Assembly: GCF_019396345.1 (NCBI RefSeq) | Contig: NZ_JAHKRM010000003.1 | Coordinates: forward strand, 186,001-250,000 | From: Nonomuraea guangzhouensis | GTDB taxonomy: Bacteria > Actinomycetota > Actinomycetes > Streptosporangiales > Streptosporangiaceae | DNA length: 64,000 nucleotides | Direction of reading: 5' to 3' | In this document: in pieces, positions 23,690 to 32,377 of the stretch | Layout of the letters: every line of letters begins with the position of its first letter | How positions within the stretch are numbered: the stretch's first letter is position 1 | Notes under the pieces: generated by a model | The model's input: only the letters and a program-made list of their open reading frames with translations | The model's database searches: none | Told to the model about the DNA's origin: nothing | Program-made: the position numbers and the translations under genes

Positions 23690-24169
23690 ATGAGCACGGC
23701 GGTGATAGCTGCCATAGCAGGGGTTCTCGGGATCATCATCGGCAGACTCTGGGATGCTCGGTCCGAGTCTGCGCGCTGGCGTCGAGATCAGAAAGTAGCC
23801 AGTTATCAGCGTTTCGCCGAAGAGTTTCAGTCTGTCTATGAAAGCATCCGCTCTGTTGCGTTAGCAGGTCCTGAAACTGATGCCTTTCGGAGAGCGGTCG
23901 AGGAGGCCCGGCGCGACCGTGCTTGGGACTGCGCTCTCACTGGGGTATGGCTTCACGGATCGCCTGCGGTCGTTGCCGCAGCAAACTCGCTGGACAAGTC
24001 CATTACCAAGCTGTTCTACGATGCTCAGGAACGTGTATTTCTGGTGGAAGACTGGAGTCGGGAGAGGCTGCACTCACAACAAGCATTCAGGCGGTTCGTT
24101 GATGCGGTACGCGAGGAACTGTCTCTTCCACCTGTAGAGTTCAACCTCTTTCCGCACACTCCCACATGA
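23690..24169 (+). CDS. hypothetical protein with N-terminal membrane helix
   Basis: 159 residues from the ATG at 23690. The first 20 residues (MSTAVIAAIAGVLGIIIGRL) form one membrane anchor; the rest is charged and helical (RSESARWRRDQKVASYQRFA, then a segment ending VREELSLPPVEFNLF) and should face the cytoplasm. Codon use is less GC-biased than in the neighbours, which suggests recent arrival. Similar short proteins occur scattered in actinomycete genomes. Function not recognised. Confidence 0.65.
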   Translation: MSTAVIAAIAGVLGIIIGRLWDARSESARWRRDQKVASYQRFAEEFQSVYESIRSVALAGPETDAFRRAVEEARRDRAWDCALTGVWLHGSPAVVAAANSLDKSITKLFYDAQERVFLVEDWSRERLHSQQAFRRFVDAVREELSLPPVEFNLFPHTPT

Positions 24170-24181
24170 GCATTCACGCCC

Positions 24182-24522
24182 CATCGGCTTGCGCCGACGT
24201 GGCCGCTGGTGGCGCTGACGAACTACGACTTCCTTCAGGTCGGCAAGCCCGGCGCCTCTCCGTGGCTCGGTGGCATTGACGTCGACGACTATGAAGGTGA
24301 TTTCGTGAAGGCGGCCGCCGCCGTCCCTGGCGTCACGGCCCTTTCTCCTAGCTACGGCTTCCCGCAGAGTGGGAAGGTCGGTGACGCGGGTTTCCGTTTC
24401 TACCCCGATCAGGCGATGGTGTCGCAGGCGCATGCCCGGGGCCTGAAGGTCGTCCCGTGGACCTGCGACGCCCCCGCCACCGTAGAGGCCCTCATGGTCA
24501 TGGGCGTTGACGGCATCGTCCC
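24182..24522 (+). pseudogene. internal fragment of a glycerophosphodiesterase gene
   Basis: About 340 bases match 33029-33369 in the intact phosphodiesterase gene with roughly 97% identity by eye; the reading frame is kept (TNYDFLQVGKPGASPWLGG and on). Both ends are cut: the catalytic N-terminal half is absent, and after DGI the sequence becomes unrelated (VPPTATRASYD). A protein could be made from an internal start but would lack the active-site His and acidic residues. Confidence 0.85.
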
Positions 24523-24569
24523 GCCTACCGCGACCCGGGCGAGCTATGACGCCCGTGCGGTCGCAGTGA

Positions 24570-25871
24570 TCAGGTGGCCGGACCGCGGGCGATGTACAGG
24601 TTCATGTCGGTGAAGTCGAGGGTGACGTTGTACGGCTTGTAGAAGCTGTGGAAGAAGGTGGCCGGCACGTCGAACCCCAAGGGGGCGAGCAGGGACTGTG
24701 GGTTCGTGTTGCAGTAGATGTCGTTGGCGACGGCGTTGCCGAGGCGGATCTCCTTCGGGTAGCAGGGGTAGGTGACGGCCGGATGGCTGTGGGCGAACGT
24801 CTCGATCGGGCGGTCGTAGTCGGTGCGGATCCGCAACTGCTCGGCCGTGTCCCCGTGCGCGACCGCGGCGGGCTCGCTGCCCCCGCCGATGGGCACGGCC
24901 ACCACCCGTGGGCCGGAGCCGGCGATGCTGCCTCTGCTGTGGACCATGTGCTCACGGGCCAGCCACAGCGGCAGGGGCTCGGCGCCCGCCCGTAAGGCGG
25001 CGGCGCGTGCCCTGCCGGCCGTTTCGGGGGTGCGGCGGCGCAGGATCAGTTGCCGGCCCGCGTAGTCGAAGGTGGTCAGGAAGTGGTAGAAGACCCACGT
25101 GCCGATCATGCCGTCGTTCTCAGTGGTGACATCTCCGCCCGACTCCCACTCCATCCACGACACGGGGAGGTTGCGCAGTTCGATGCCGCCCAGCTTGAAC
25201 GACTCCAGAACTCCTACGTGCCGCCATACTTTGCCGTTCAAGTAATCAATCTTCGAACTGGCGACGGGGCTCAGCCCGGCTTCCTTGGCCACCGTCGCGG
25301 ACACGCTCAGCGACGGGGCACCGGTGTAGAACGTGAAGCGCTTCGGCGGTCCGCCGTTGATCGAAACCCCCTCTACCAGCGGCTGGGGGTCCATCTGCAG
25401 GAAGCGCACCTGCGCGATGTCGCCGTGGAACTGGTACGGCTCGCCGCGGAATGCCGCGCACAATTTGGCCGCGCCTTCGTCGCCGGCCGCTTGCCAGTGC
25501 GGTGCGGAGAGAGCGAGTTTGTCCTGCCGGATGTAGCAGTCGGCCAGGAACCGGTTGGCGTCCTTGTCAGCAGGCGCCAGCTCGATGGCCACCTTGAGGT
25601 ATCTCTCGGCGTCGGGGAACCGGTTGGACAGCAGCCCGACGTAGCCGCGCCGGCGGGCCGCGTGCACGTTCTTGGGGTCTGTTTTGAGGATCTCCTCATA
25701 TGCGCGGCCGGCCTGCTCGAACTTGCCGGCCTTGAACAGCGCGTCCGCGTCCCCGTTGTCGGCCAGCGCCGTGGCCGCCCCGCCCAGCAGCGGCGCCGTC
25801 GCGGCCGCACCGGTCACCACCGCGGCGCCCCGCAACAGCGAACGCCGGCTCCATTGCCTGTCATCAGCCAT
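24570..25871 (-). CDS. Tat-exported TPR protein with retropepsin-like domain
   Basis: 433 residues. The N-terminus has a twin-arginine signal (SRRSLLRG, residues 8-15) and hydrophobic stretch. Residues 40-130 are TPR-like (ADALFKAGKFEQAGRAYEEI, then FPDAERYLKVAIELAPADKD). The rest resembles two retropepsin-like (aspartyl protease) units: one holds DGMIGTWVFYHFLTTFDYAG with a normal G-(I/M)-IG motif, but the catalytic D-T-G is replaced by Y182-T-G. The second unit also lacks a clear DTG. It therefore looks like a non-catalytic, folded, secreted binding protein. No operon partner. Confidence 0.8.
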   Translation of the reverse strand: MADDRQWSRRSLLRGAAVVTGAAATAPLLGGAATALADNGDADALFKAGKFEQAGRAYEEILKTDPKNVHAARRRGYVGLLSNRFPDAERYLKVAIELAPADKDANRFLADCYIRQDKLALSAPHWQAAGDEGAAKLCAAFRGEPYQFHGDIAQVRFLQMDPQPLVEGVSINGGPPKRFTFYTGAPSLSVSATVAKEAGLSPVASSKIDYLNGKVWRHVGVLESFKLGGIELRNLPVSWMEWESGGDVTTENDGMIGTWVFYHFLTTFDYAGRQLILRRRTPETAGRARAAALRAGAEPLPLWLAREHMVHSRGSIAGSGPRVVAVPIGGGSEPAAVAHGDTAEQLRIRTDYDRPIETFAHSHPAVTYPCYPKEIRLGNAVANDIYCNTNPQSLLAPLGFDVPATFFHSFYKPYNVTLDFTDMNLYIARGPAT

Positions 25872-26275
25872 GTCTTCTCCTCTTCGTGATCACCTTCGCT
25901 GTGACGTTCTGTCCGACCGGCGGTCACAGCAGCTCCGGCCGGCTCATCTCGCCCCGCTTGCCGAGAGCGACGCCGGAGTCGTCGGGCCACCCAGGCCGCC
26001 CGGCGTCGTCCTGAGGCGGGCAGCCCACCGGGGAAGGGCCGGCTCCAGGCCCTCCCGCATGGCCGGGTCATCCCCGATCGACGACCCCCGGCGACACGGC
26101 CCCGGGTTCCAGCACGCTCCGTAACTCGCCCGCCAGCAACCCATCCACTGTCGACCGGCCGTGTCCGCGCCTCGTCCGCGCCCTGTCATGGTTGTGTCAC
26201 GCTCGCGCCGACGCTCTCGCCGTCAAGAAACCGTCTCAGCGGTCGGCGCGTTGTCACCGACCCTGGAGCAAGCCG
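25872..26275. other. intergenic region without recognised gene
   Basis: This 404-bp stretch separates the divergent Tat-TPR and WD40 genes. Both strands have open frames of 60-80 codons, but their codon pattern and composition are not convincing. It should hold the promoters of both flanking genes. No repeats, RNA genes or clear hairpins were seen. Confidence 0.5.
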
Positions 26276-27262
26276 TTGATCGAAGTTCTGACACCGATTC
26301 GCAAGATAAAGATCAATCAGGCGTACATCCCCGAGGCGCGAGCGGTCCTCCCCGACGGGGACACCTGTGTGGTCGTCGATGCCTACGGCCAGTTGTTCAC
26401 CGTCTCGCTGTCCACCGGTGAAGTGGTCCGAGTGGATTCGGGCTCGCTGGGGGTCTCTGAGCTTTCGGTGACCCCAGATGGCCGGTTGATGGCCACGAGC
26501 ACGCACGCCTTCGGCGAGTACGGCATCCGGATCTGGGACGTGGCGAGCTGGACGGTAACCACGGAGCTGCCCGGGCACAGCCACCCGATCCTGGCGGTGT
26601 CGGCGGTGGGTCAGGTCGTGGTCACGGCGGCCGGGGACGGTACGCGGGTCTGGGATCTGCGCCAGGGATCCTGCAGATTCACGCTGCCGGGCACAGAAGA
26701 GGTGATGTGGGTCGCGGTAACCCACGACGAGCGCCATGTGATCACGATGAGCTGGGATCGTTCGATCGTGCTCTGGGACCTGCGGACCGGCGTACCGGTC
26801 CGGACGCTGCGGGACGCCGACTCCCGATTTCCAGCCTTGAGCTCGCCCGCGAGTGACAACGGGGTCTGGATCCGGACCGTCCTGGCGGACTCGGTACGCG
26901 GTCGTGTGCTGGCGGCCGACGGTCACCTGTGTGTGGGCGACCTCGACGGTCGGCGTCCCCTGCGGAACTGGGAGACGATACCCCGACACGACAGGGTGAA
27001 CATGGTCCCAGGAAAGGACATGGTGCACACCTGCGTGGCGGCGCTGAATCCGGCGGACGGGACCGTGGCCGTCGACTATGGCGGACGCGTATACCTCCTG
27101 GACCCAGGCGGGCAACCGCTCGCAGTGATGGGACCGGAACCGGGGCCAGGGTGGATACCGGTGAGCACCATGACCTTCACCCCGAACGGCCGGCTGGTGT
27201 ACTCCTTCCCCGGCGCCTTCGCGGCCGTGGAGGTGTGGCCGGCGCTCTCAGAGCTCATATGA
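26276..27262 (+). CDS. WD40 repeat protein
   Basis: 328 residues if translation starts at the TTG at 26276, preceded by GGAG nine bases upstream; the frame is open back to 26192. Several WD40-like blades are visible, with GIRIWDVASW, GTRVWDLRQGS, SIVLWDLRTGVPV and V-DYGGRVYLLDPGG. There is no signal peptide or membrane helix, so it is a cytoplasmic propeller, probably a binding scaffold. No kinase or other effector domain is attached. Confidence 0.8.
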   Translation: MIEVLTPIRKIKINQAYIPEARAVLPDGDTCVVVDAYGQLFTVSLSTGEVVRVDSGSLGVSELSVTPDGRLMATSTHAFGEYGIRIWDVASWTVTTELPGHSHPILAVSAVGQVVVTAAGDGTRVWDLRQGSCRFTLPGTEEVMWVAVTHDERHVITMSWDRSIVLWDLRTGVPVRTLRDADSRFPALSSPASDNGVWIRTVLADSVRGRVLAADGHLCVGDLDGRRPLRNWETIPRHDRVNMVPGKDMVHTCVAALNPADGTVAVDYGGRVYLLDPGGQPLAVMGPEPGPGWIPVSTMTFTPNGRLVYSFPGAFAAVEVWPALSELI

Positions 27263-27291
27263 ATGAGACAGCTGTGCTCGCCAACGGGTCA

Positions 27292-27587
27292 CGAGACCGC
27301 GGTGCTACCAGCCGTCGGGGTTGGCTCGTACCTGGCTCAGGTCGCCTGCCCGGAGTGCTTTTGCCGGGGCGACAAACCGCAAAATGCCCCCGTCGCCCCA
27401 CTCCCACATGTCGGTGCCGGCGAGAGTGAGCAGGTGAGCATACGGCTCCTCCTGCGACAGCTCCTGCAACAGGTCAACGCCGTAGCTTCGGATCGGCGGC
27501 CAGCCGAACGCCTGATTGCTCATGCCACCCCACTCGATGCCTTGCTCGTTCACGCAGTACCGCGGCCAGGCATCCTCGCCGAACTTG
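27292..27587. repeat. segment duplicated at 20880-21175
   Basis: This 3' part of the DUF1963 gene is repeated in direct orientation about 6.4 kb to the left, ungapped over 296 bases. The copy ends inside the gene at a sharp border. Confidence 0.85.
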
Positions 27588-28183
27588 TCGACCACCAGCC
27601 AGCCAGGATCCACGCGGTAAAGCGATGACCGCTCGATCTCATCTCCGTAGTCGAGGGTGCTGAGCACCGGATCGCAGTCGTAGGACGACATCGAGGGCAA
27701 AGTGACGACAGGGTTGGCGTGCATCCGAACCGGGTCGAACCTCGGGGCCGGATCCGGTGCCGGGACCTCGACCGCGCGCTGCGGGTCAGCAGGCACGACC
27801 CGGCATACCCGCGGATCGTCAAAGCTGAAGCTGCCGGCATCTTTCGGAACCTCATTGGATCCGGTCTCTGGATCCAAGAAGAAGAAATTGAGCAGCGCGG
27901 ACCCGGTCGACGGGACCTGATCACCGAGCCACGGGCCGAGCGCGCCGACATCGAGCACGGCATAGAGGCTGAGCGGCACACCCGCGTACACAGGCCACGG
28001 TGTGCCCGGCTCCAGCAGCGCCGGGCCGCCCCACCGGCACAACCCAGTCGCCGCGGCATCTTCATCCGCAGGCTTCAGATCGAACCCGGGCCGCGCCAAC
28101 GCCGCCAGCTGGCCCCCCACGTGTTCCCCCAGATGTTCGACGCACAGCTCACGCACGCCGGACGGCGCCTCTTCGTATCTCAC
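27305..28183 (-). CDS. DUF1963 (YwqG-like) protein
   Basis: 292 residues from a GTG at 28183; a TTG at 28204 is an alternative. The DUF1963 fold is recognised from CRWGGPALLEPGTPWPVYAG, the YAVLDVGAL segment, LLNFFFLDPETG and the conserved end, which runs LLTLAGTDMWEWGDGGILRF and on. Family members are cytoplasmic and of unknown function, sometimes linked to toxin-immunity loci. The last 94 codons are duplicated at 20880-21175. It lies 40 bp after the DUF3592 gene on the same strand. Confidence 0.88.
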   Translation of the reverse strand: MRYEEAPSGVRELCVEHLGEHVGGQLAALARPGFDLKPADEDAAATGLCRWGGPALLEPGTPWPVYAGVPLSLYAVLDVGALGPWLGDQVPSTGSALLNFFFLDPETGSNEVPKDAGSFSFDDPRVCRVVPADPQRAVEVPAPDPAPRFDPVRMHANPVVTLPSMSSYDCDPVLSTLDYGDEIERSSLYRVDPGWLVVDKFGEDAWPRYCVNEQGIEWGGMSNQAFGWPPIRSYGVDLLQELSQEEPYAHLLTLAGTDMWEWGDGGILRFVAPAKALRAGDLSQVRANPDGW

Positions 28184-28244
28184 CCGACCATGAAAGCAGC
28201 GCAATGCCGCCGAAGATCACCAGTTCGGCCTTTTGGGCGCCCTC

Positions 28245-28676
28245 TCAGAGGCCAGAGAAACTAGAGAAATCGGAGAATTTAGAGAAGAAGGCCAGGCCGA
28301 TGACGACCGCGATGAGCCCGATGACGATTCCGCTGTAGCCGCCGTCGGCGTTGTCCGCGGGCATGGCGTTGGTCGGGTTCTGCGGGTCGTAGAGCACTTC
28401 GGTCTCGTTGCCGATGCCGAGGTCGGAGGTGGTCGCTGCCTCGGTGGTGATTTCCCGTCCCTCCACGGTGGTGAAGGTGAGAACCGGCCGCTGTCTCGCC
28501 CTTAAGTTCTGCCCGCGCCCGACGAACGTGGTCCGGACGTCGCTGACCACGCCTGGCACCCGCTGCGCCCGCCGTACGAACTGCTTGCCGTCGATGATTC
28601 CCTTGATCGAACTCAGCATGATCAGGGCTCCAAACGCCACGAACAGCAGCGGGAAGTACTGGAACAGATCTTCCAC
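28245..28676 (-). CDS. DUF3592 membrane protein
   Basis: 143 residues from a GTG with GGAGAT upstream. It has two membrane helices, near residues 6-26 (YFPLLFVAFGALIMLSSI) and 110-130 (GIVIGLIAVVIGLAFF), around a beta-rich loop with GVVSDVRTTFVGRG, RPVLTFTTVEGREI and VLYDPQNPTNA, the signature of DUF3592. Function of the family is unknown. A degenerate paralogue lies at 19500-19745. Confidence 0.88.
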   Translation of the reverse strand: MEDLFQYFPLLFVAFGALIMLSSIKGIIDGKQFVRRAQRVPGVVSDVRTTFVGRGQNLRARQRPVLTFTTVEGREITTEAATTSDLGIGNETEVLYDPQNPTNAMPADNADGGYSGIVIGLIAVVIGLAFFSKFSDFSSFSGL

Positions 28677-28941
28677 CGTGGATCTCCTTGGGTCGCCTGC
28701 ACCTTAGAACGTCCTGGAGGTCCATAGGTTCCCGCTGTCAGCCGATGAGGAACTGGGCGTCGGCGTAGCGGTGGCGGGGCCACCGTACTTCTCGGTTGGT
28801 CGCGACGTTTTCGACATTTTAGAAATGGCCTCTTCTTATTGCGCTTCGGGAGAAGCGTGGGGAAGGGTACGACCATCAATGACCCCGCCGTCGCTGCCCC
28901 TTGGCGAACAACGCCGTCACAGGCAGATGAGGAAGAGGACA

Positions 28942-29961
28942 ATGAACGCCGGAGTCCCGTTCAGCATCGACATTCCGCAGGCCGATCTGGAAAGCCTGGC
29001 CGAGTACTGGTGCGCAGGGTACGACTGGCGGGCGGCCGAGGCGCGGTTGAATCAGTTACCCCAGTTCACCACAGAGATCGACAACCAGCGCATTCACTTC
29101 CTGCACGTCAGGTCCGAACGCGACGACGCCATCCCCCTGTTGATCACGCATGGCTACCCCAGCTCGTTCGTCGAGTTCGAAAAGGTGATCCCGGAGCTCG
29201 TGGACCGGGGCTTCCACGTCGTGATCCCCTCACTGCCAGGCTTTGGATTCTCCACGCCGTTACGGGAACCCGGATGGGCGATGGGCCGCACCGCTCGAGC
29301 CTGGGTGGAGCTGATGGCGCGGCTCGGCTACGACCGATATGGCGTACACGGCGGCGACGTCGGTGCCGGCGTCTCCGGCGCTGTCGGCGGGCTGGACGGC
29401 GAGCACGTCATCGGCATCCACGTGGTCACCGACCCCTACACCGCCGCGGCCACGGCGACGTTCATGCCTTGGATCGCGAACCAACTGAACCCGGACGACC
29501 CGGTCGACAGGCTGGCTCTGGACCGGATCGAGCAGTTCCGCCAGAACGACTCCGGCTACCTGGCCATCCAGAACACCCGTCCGCAGACCCTGGGGTACGG
29601 TCTGACCGACTCGCCCGTCATGCAGCTGGCATGGATCGCGGAAAGCTTCGAACTGTGGACCGACCTGCCGATCGACCGGGACCAACTGCTCACCAACATC
29701 AGTGTGTACTGGTTCACCGGCTCGGGCGTGTCCGCGGCGCGCTTCCTCTACGAGCAGGCCCACTCCCAGGACTGGGGAACGCCGCCCACGGTGCCGCAGG
29801 GGTATGCGGTCTTCGGGGCGGACCCGACGGCTCGCCGCCTCATCGGCCCCGCTGAGGACGTGCACTGGGTGGAGCACGAGCGTGGTCGGCACTTCCCCGC
29901 CATGGAGGCGCCGGCGCAGCTGGCCGAAGACCTGTCCGCCTTCTTCGACGGGCTCCGATGA
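28942..29961 (+). CDS. epoxide hydrolase-like alpha/beta hydrolase with shortened N-domain
   Basis: 339 residues; GAGGAAGAGG lies before the ATG at 28942. The fold and active site match the EHN-type epoxide hydrolases that open epoxides by water: HGYP oxyanion motif (70-73), nucleophile D139 in HGGDVGAG, and catalytic His in GRHFPAMEAP. The EHN domain is abnormal: IDIPQADLESLAEYW joins its first helix to a segment normally about 30 residues later (the usual RTRWPDE and GVP parts are missing), an in-frame internal deletion. The catalytic residues remain, so activity is possible but uncertain. It overlaps the AlkZ-like gene by ATGA. Confidence 0.85.
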   Translation: MNAGVPFSIDIPQADLESLAEYWCAGYDWRAAEARLNQLPQFTTEIDNQRIHFLHVRSERDDAIPLLITHGYPSSFVEFEKVIPELVDRGFHVVIPSLPGFGFSTPLREPGWAMGRTARAWVELMARLGYDRYGVHGGDVGAGVSGAVGGLDGEHVIGIHVVTDPYTAAATATFMPWIANQLNPDDPVDRLALDRIEQFRQNDSGYLAIQNTRPQTLGYGLTDSPVMQLAWIAESFELWTDLPIDRDQLLTNISVYWFTGSGVSAARFLYEQAHSQDWGTPPTVPQGYAVFGADPTARRLIGPAEDVHWVEHERGRHFPAMEAPAQLAEDLSAFFDGLR

Positions 29962-31004
29962 CCGACGTGCTCAGTCGGCGTGCCCTGAACAGGGCCACGC
30001 TCGCTCGTCAGTTCCTGCTGCGGCGAGCCGAGCTGCCGGCGTTGGATGCGATCGAGCAGTTGGCGGGGATGCAGGCGCAGGCGCCGCTCGCTCCTTACGT
30101 CGGCCTGTGGTCCCGGCTGGCCGGGTTTCGCGCCGCTGACCTGACGACGCTGATCGCGGAACGGGCAGCCGTACGTGCCCATTTGATGCGCAACACCGTG
30201 CACCTGGTCAGCGCCCGTGATGACCTGTCCTGGTATCACCACTTCACGTCGGTACACGCGCGAGACTTCGCTGCCCACTTCGGCGGCCGCGCCACCGGGG
30301 TGGATCAGACGGAGCTGCTGAGCTTGGCCAGGATGATTCTGGACGAGAAACCACACACCCGCGCCGAGCTCGGGCGTGCGCTCGCGGAACGGTGGCCGGA
30401 TGTGGACCCGACCGTCCTCGCCTATGCGGTAACGCACCACCTCGCACTGGTGCAGGTGCCGCCGCGCGGCCTGTGGGGCCGATCGGGGCCGCCGAAGTGG
30501 AGCACGACGGAGAGTTTCCTCGGCCGGTCTCCCGATCCCGACCCCTCAGCGGAGGAACTGGTACGTCGCTATCTCGCCGGATATGGCCCGGCGAGCGTCG
30601 CGGACGTACAACGTTGGTCCGGACTGACCCGGCTGCGCGAGGTCATCAGCCGAATTGAGTTGATCGCATTCCGTGACGAGGCCGGGTGCGAGCTGTTCGA
30701 TCTGCCACATGCGCCGCGGCCTGACCCGGACACGCCCGCGCCGCCACGCTTCCTGCCTGAATACGACAACCTGCTGCTGTCACACGAAGACCGATCCCGG
30801 GTGATCCCGGACGGGAGGAAAGTGCCGCTGCCACCCGGCAACGGCGCCAGGACAGGCACCTTGCTCGTGGACGGGCTCTGGCGTGGTGTCTGGACTCTCC
30901 GGGACGGACAGGTGCAGGTCGAGACGTTCACGAGTCTGTCGGCCGCAGAGCGTGACGCTGTGGAGATCGAGGCAGAAGCACTCCGCGGTTTCCTCGCCAC
31001 TTGA
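29958..31004 (+). CDS. AlkZ-like winged-helix DNA glycosylase family protein
   Basis: 348 residues. It belongs to the HTH_42 (formerly DUF1006) family, in which AlkZ of Streptomyces unhooks DNA crosslinks and YcaQ-like enzymes remove alkylated bases. The catalytic QxQ motif is present as Q39-A-Q41 in AGMQAQAPLAPYVGLW. Other family parts are RAHLMRNTVHLVSARD, GPASVADVQRWSGL and the final RFLPEYDNLLLSHEDRSR. The start overlaps the epoxide hydrolase stop, so both are translated together, a combination that would handle epoxides and the DNA lesions they cause (inference). Confidence 0.88.
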   Translation: MTDVLSRRALNRATLARQFLLRRAELPALDAIEQLAGMQAQAPLAPYVGLWSRLAGFRAADLTTLIAERAAVRAHLMRNTVHLVSARDDLSWYHHFTSVHARDFAAHFGGRATGVDQTELLSLARMILDEKPHTRAELGRALAERWPDVDPTVLAYAVTHHLALVQVPPRGLWGRSGPPKWSTTESFLGRSPDPDPSAEELVRRYLAGYGPASVADVQRWSGLTRLREVISRIELIAFRDEAGCELFDLPHAPRPDPDTPAPPRFLPEYDNLLLSHEDRSRVIPDGRKVPLPPGNGARTGTLLVDGLWRGVWTLRDGQVQVETFTSLSAAERDAVEIEAEALRGFLAT

Positions 31005-31044
31005 TCAGCAGCCGACTCATGATCTACTCCAAGAAAGGCTCTCC

Positions 31045-32178
31045 GTGTCAGACGACATTTCCACCTACCGCAGTCATCGCCCCGCCCGCCGATGGCTGTT
31101 CACCATGGCCGCGGTCACGGTCATGACGGCGGTGGTCACTCCAGTGGCAGCGACGGCCGCGCAGAGCTCGTGTGAGGCGCCGCCACGGAGCAGCCCGGAT
31201 TACAACGACTTCGTGCTCACGTACAAGTCCGCATGCGCCACGAAGAAGAACTACGACCGGACGTTCGAGGACGTCACGGCGTCCGTCCTGGTCGACCAGC
31301 GCAACAGGCTGGCGGTCACGACGTCGACGGCGCTGGCCGGCGCGATCGCGTCGGTCAAGGTGAACAACAAGGAGTTCATCTCCAGCGGCGGCCACGGTGC
31401 CGCTTTCCAGTACGCCTTCCACGCCTGGCAGGAGGGTGAGGCGGCGACCGAGTGCTACAACCCCACGCAGGCCGGCACTCGCCTGGACGACGTGGGCCAG
31501 CCACCTCCCTACCACGGTCCCAGCACGAGCGCGCTCTACACCATGGCCGGCTCCGGCAGCTCCATCCGCACGGCGGGGAGGCCCGCGATGTTCGTGACCC
31601 TCGCGGACACGAAACCGGGCTGGGGCAACTGCCGCAGCGCCGACCACCAGGACGAGCGCGTCCCGTTCACCATGGGCCTGTCGCCGTACTGGCTGCAGAC
31701 CGAGATCGAGCTCGCCCCCGATCACGACGCGCCCGCGCTGGAGAACGTCTTCCGCGCCGCCGCCACGATCACCTCCGACGACGAACGCCACGACCACTTC
31801 AGTGGCGTCCTCGTCGCCTACCTGCAGTCGGATTTCACGAAGGTCTTCTCCTACAGCCCCGACACCGGTCGCCTGTCGCCCAAGCCCGTGGACTCTCACA
31901 CGAGCAAGGACCCCATGGTCCGTTGCACGGACGATGGCGCATACTGCCTCGGCATGTACGTCAAGCCCGAAGTCCTCGGCGACAAGGCCTACTACTACAC
32001 GATGACCCGCCCGCCCATGGACTACAACGGCTACTTCGGCGAGAACACCATCCAGGTCACCAGCCCCAGCGGGGCCATGGACAAGGGGGACAAGGTCAAC
32101 TACGAGACCTACGTGGTCGTCGGCGACAAGAGCCGCGTCGAGCAGACCATGACCCAGCTCCACCGCGCCTTCCGGTAG
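31045..32178 (+). CDS. secreted protein of unknown function
   Basis: 377 residues from a GTG with AAAGG upstream. A signal peptide covers about residues 1-45 (a basic RSHRPARRWL, then a hydrophobic MAAVTVMTAVVTPVAATAAQ). The mature protein has cysteine pairs (SSCEAP, SACATKK, ECYN, NCRS, RCTDDGAYC) and many aromatic residues. No enzyme motif or known family was recognised; the beta-rich look fits a folded extracellular domain. It stands alone between the AlkZ-like and phosphodiesterase genes. Confidence 0.7.
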   Translation: MSDDISTYRSHRPARRWLFTMAAVTVMTAVVTPVAATAAQSSCEAPPRSSPDYNDFVLTYKSACATKKNYDRTFEDVTASVLVDQRNRLAVTTSTALAGAIASVKVNNKEFISSGGHGAAFQYAFHAWQEGEAATECYNPTQAGTRLDDVGQPPPYHGPSTSALYTMAGSGSSIRTAGRPAMFVTLADTKPGWGNCRSADHQDERVPFTMGLSPYWLQTEIELAPDHDAPALENVFRAAATITSDDERHDHFSGVLVAYLQSDFTKVFSYSPDTGRLSPKPVDSHTSKDPMVRCTDDGAYCLGMYVKPEVLGDKAYYYTMTRPPMDYNGYFGENTIQVTSPSGAMDKGDKVNYETYVVVGDKSRVEQTMTQLHRAFR

Positions 32179-32377
32179 TCGGCCCCTCGGCCAGGGGATC
32201 AGACCGGCGCCGATGACGTCTTGAGCCCAGGGGCTCTCCGCTACCGGGCGCGCCTGGGGGCCGCCACCTGCGCGTTCCGCGAAGGTTCATGCCCCCATCA
32301 CGCCATGGTCGTTACGGGGGTTGGCCAACGATCTAGCGTCGTCAGGCCATATAGACCTAACGCAGCGGAGCCCCCTC

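Noticed and set aside
28744..28825. Short minus-strand tail reading NREVRWPRHRYADAQFLIG and stop
   Set aside because: Looks like the C-terminus of a lost protein, but a stop lies just upstream and no family was recognised; too short to call.
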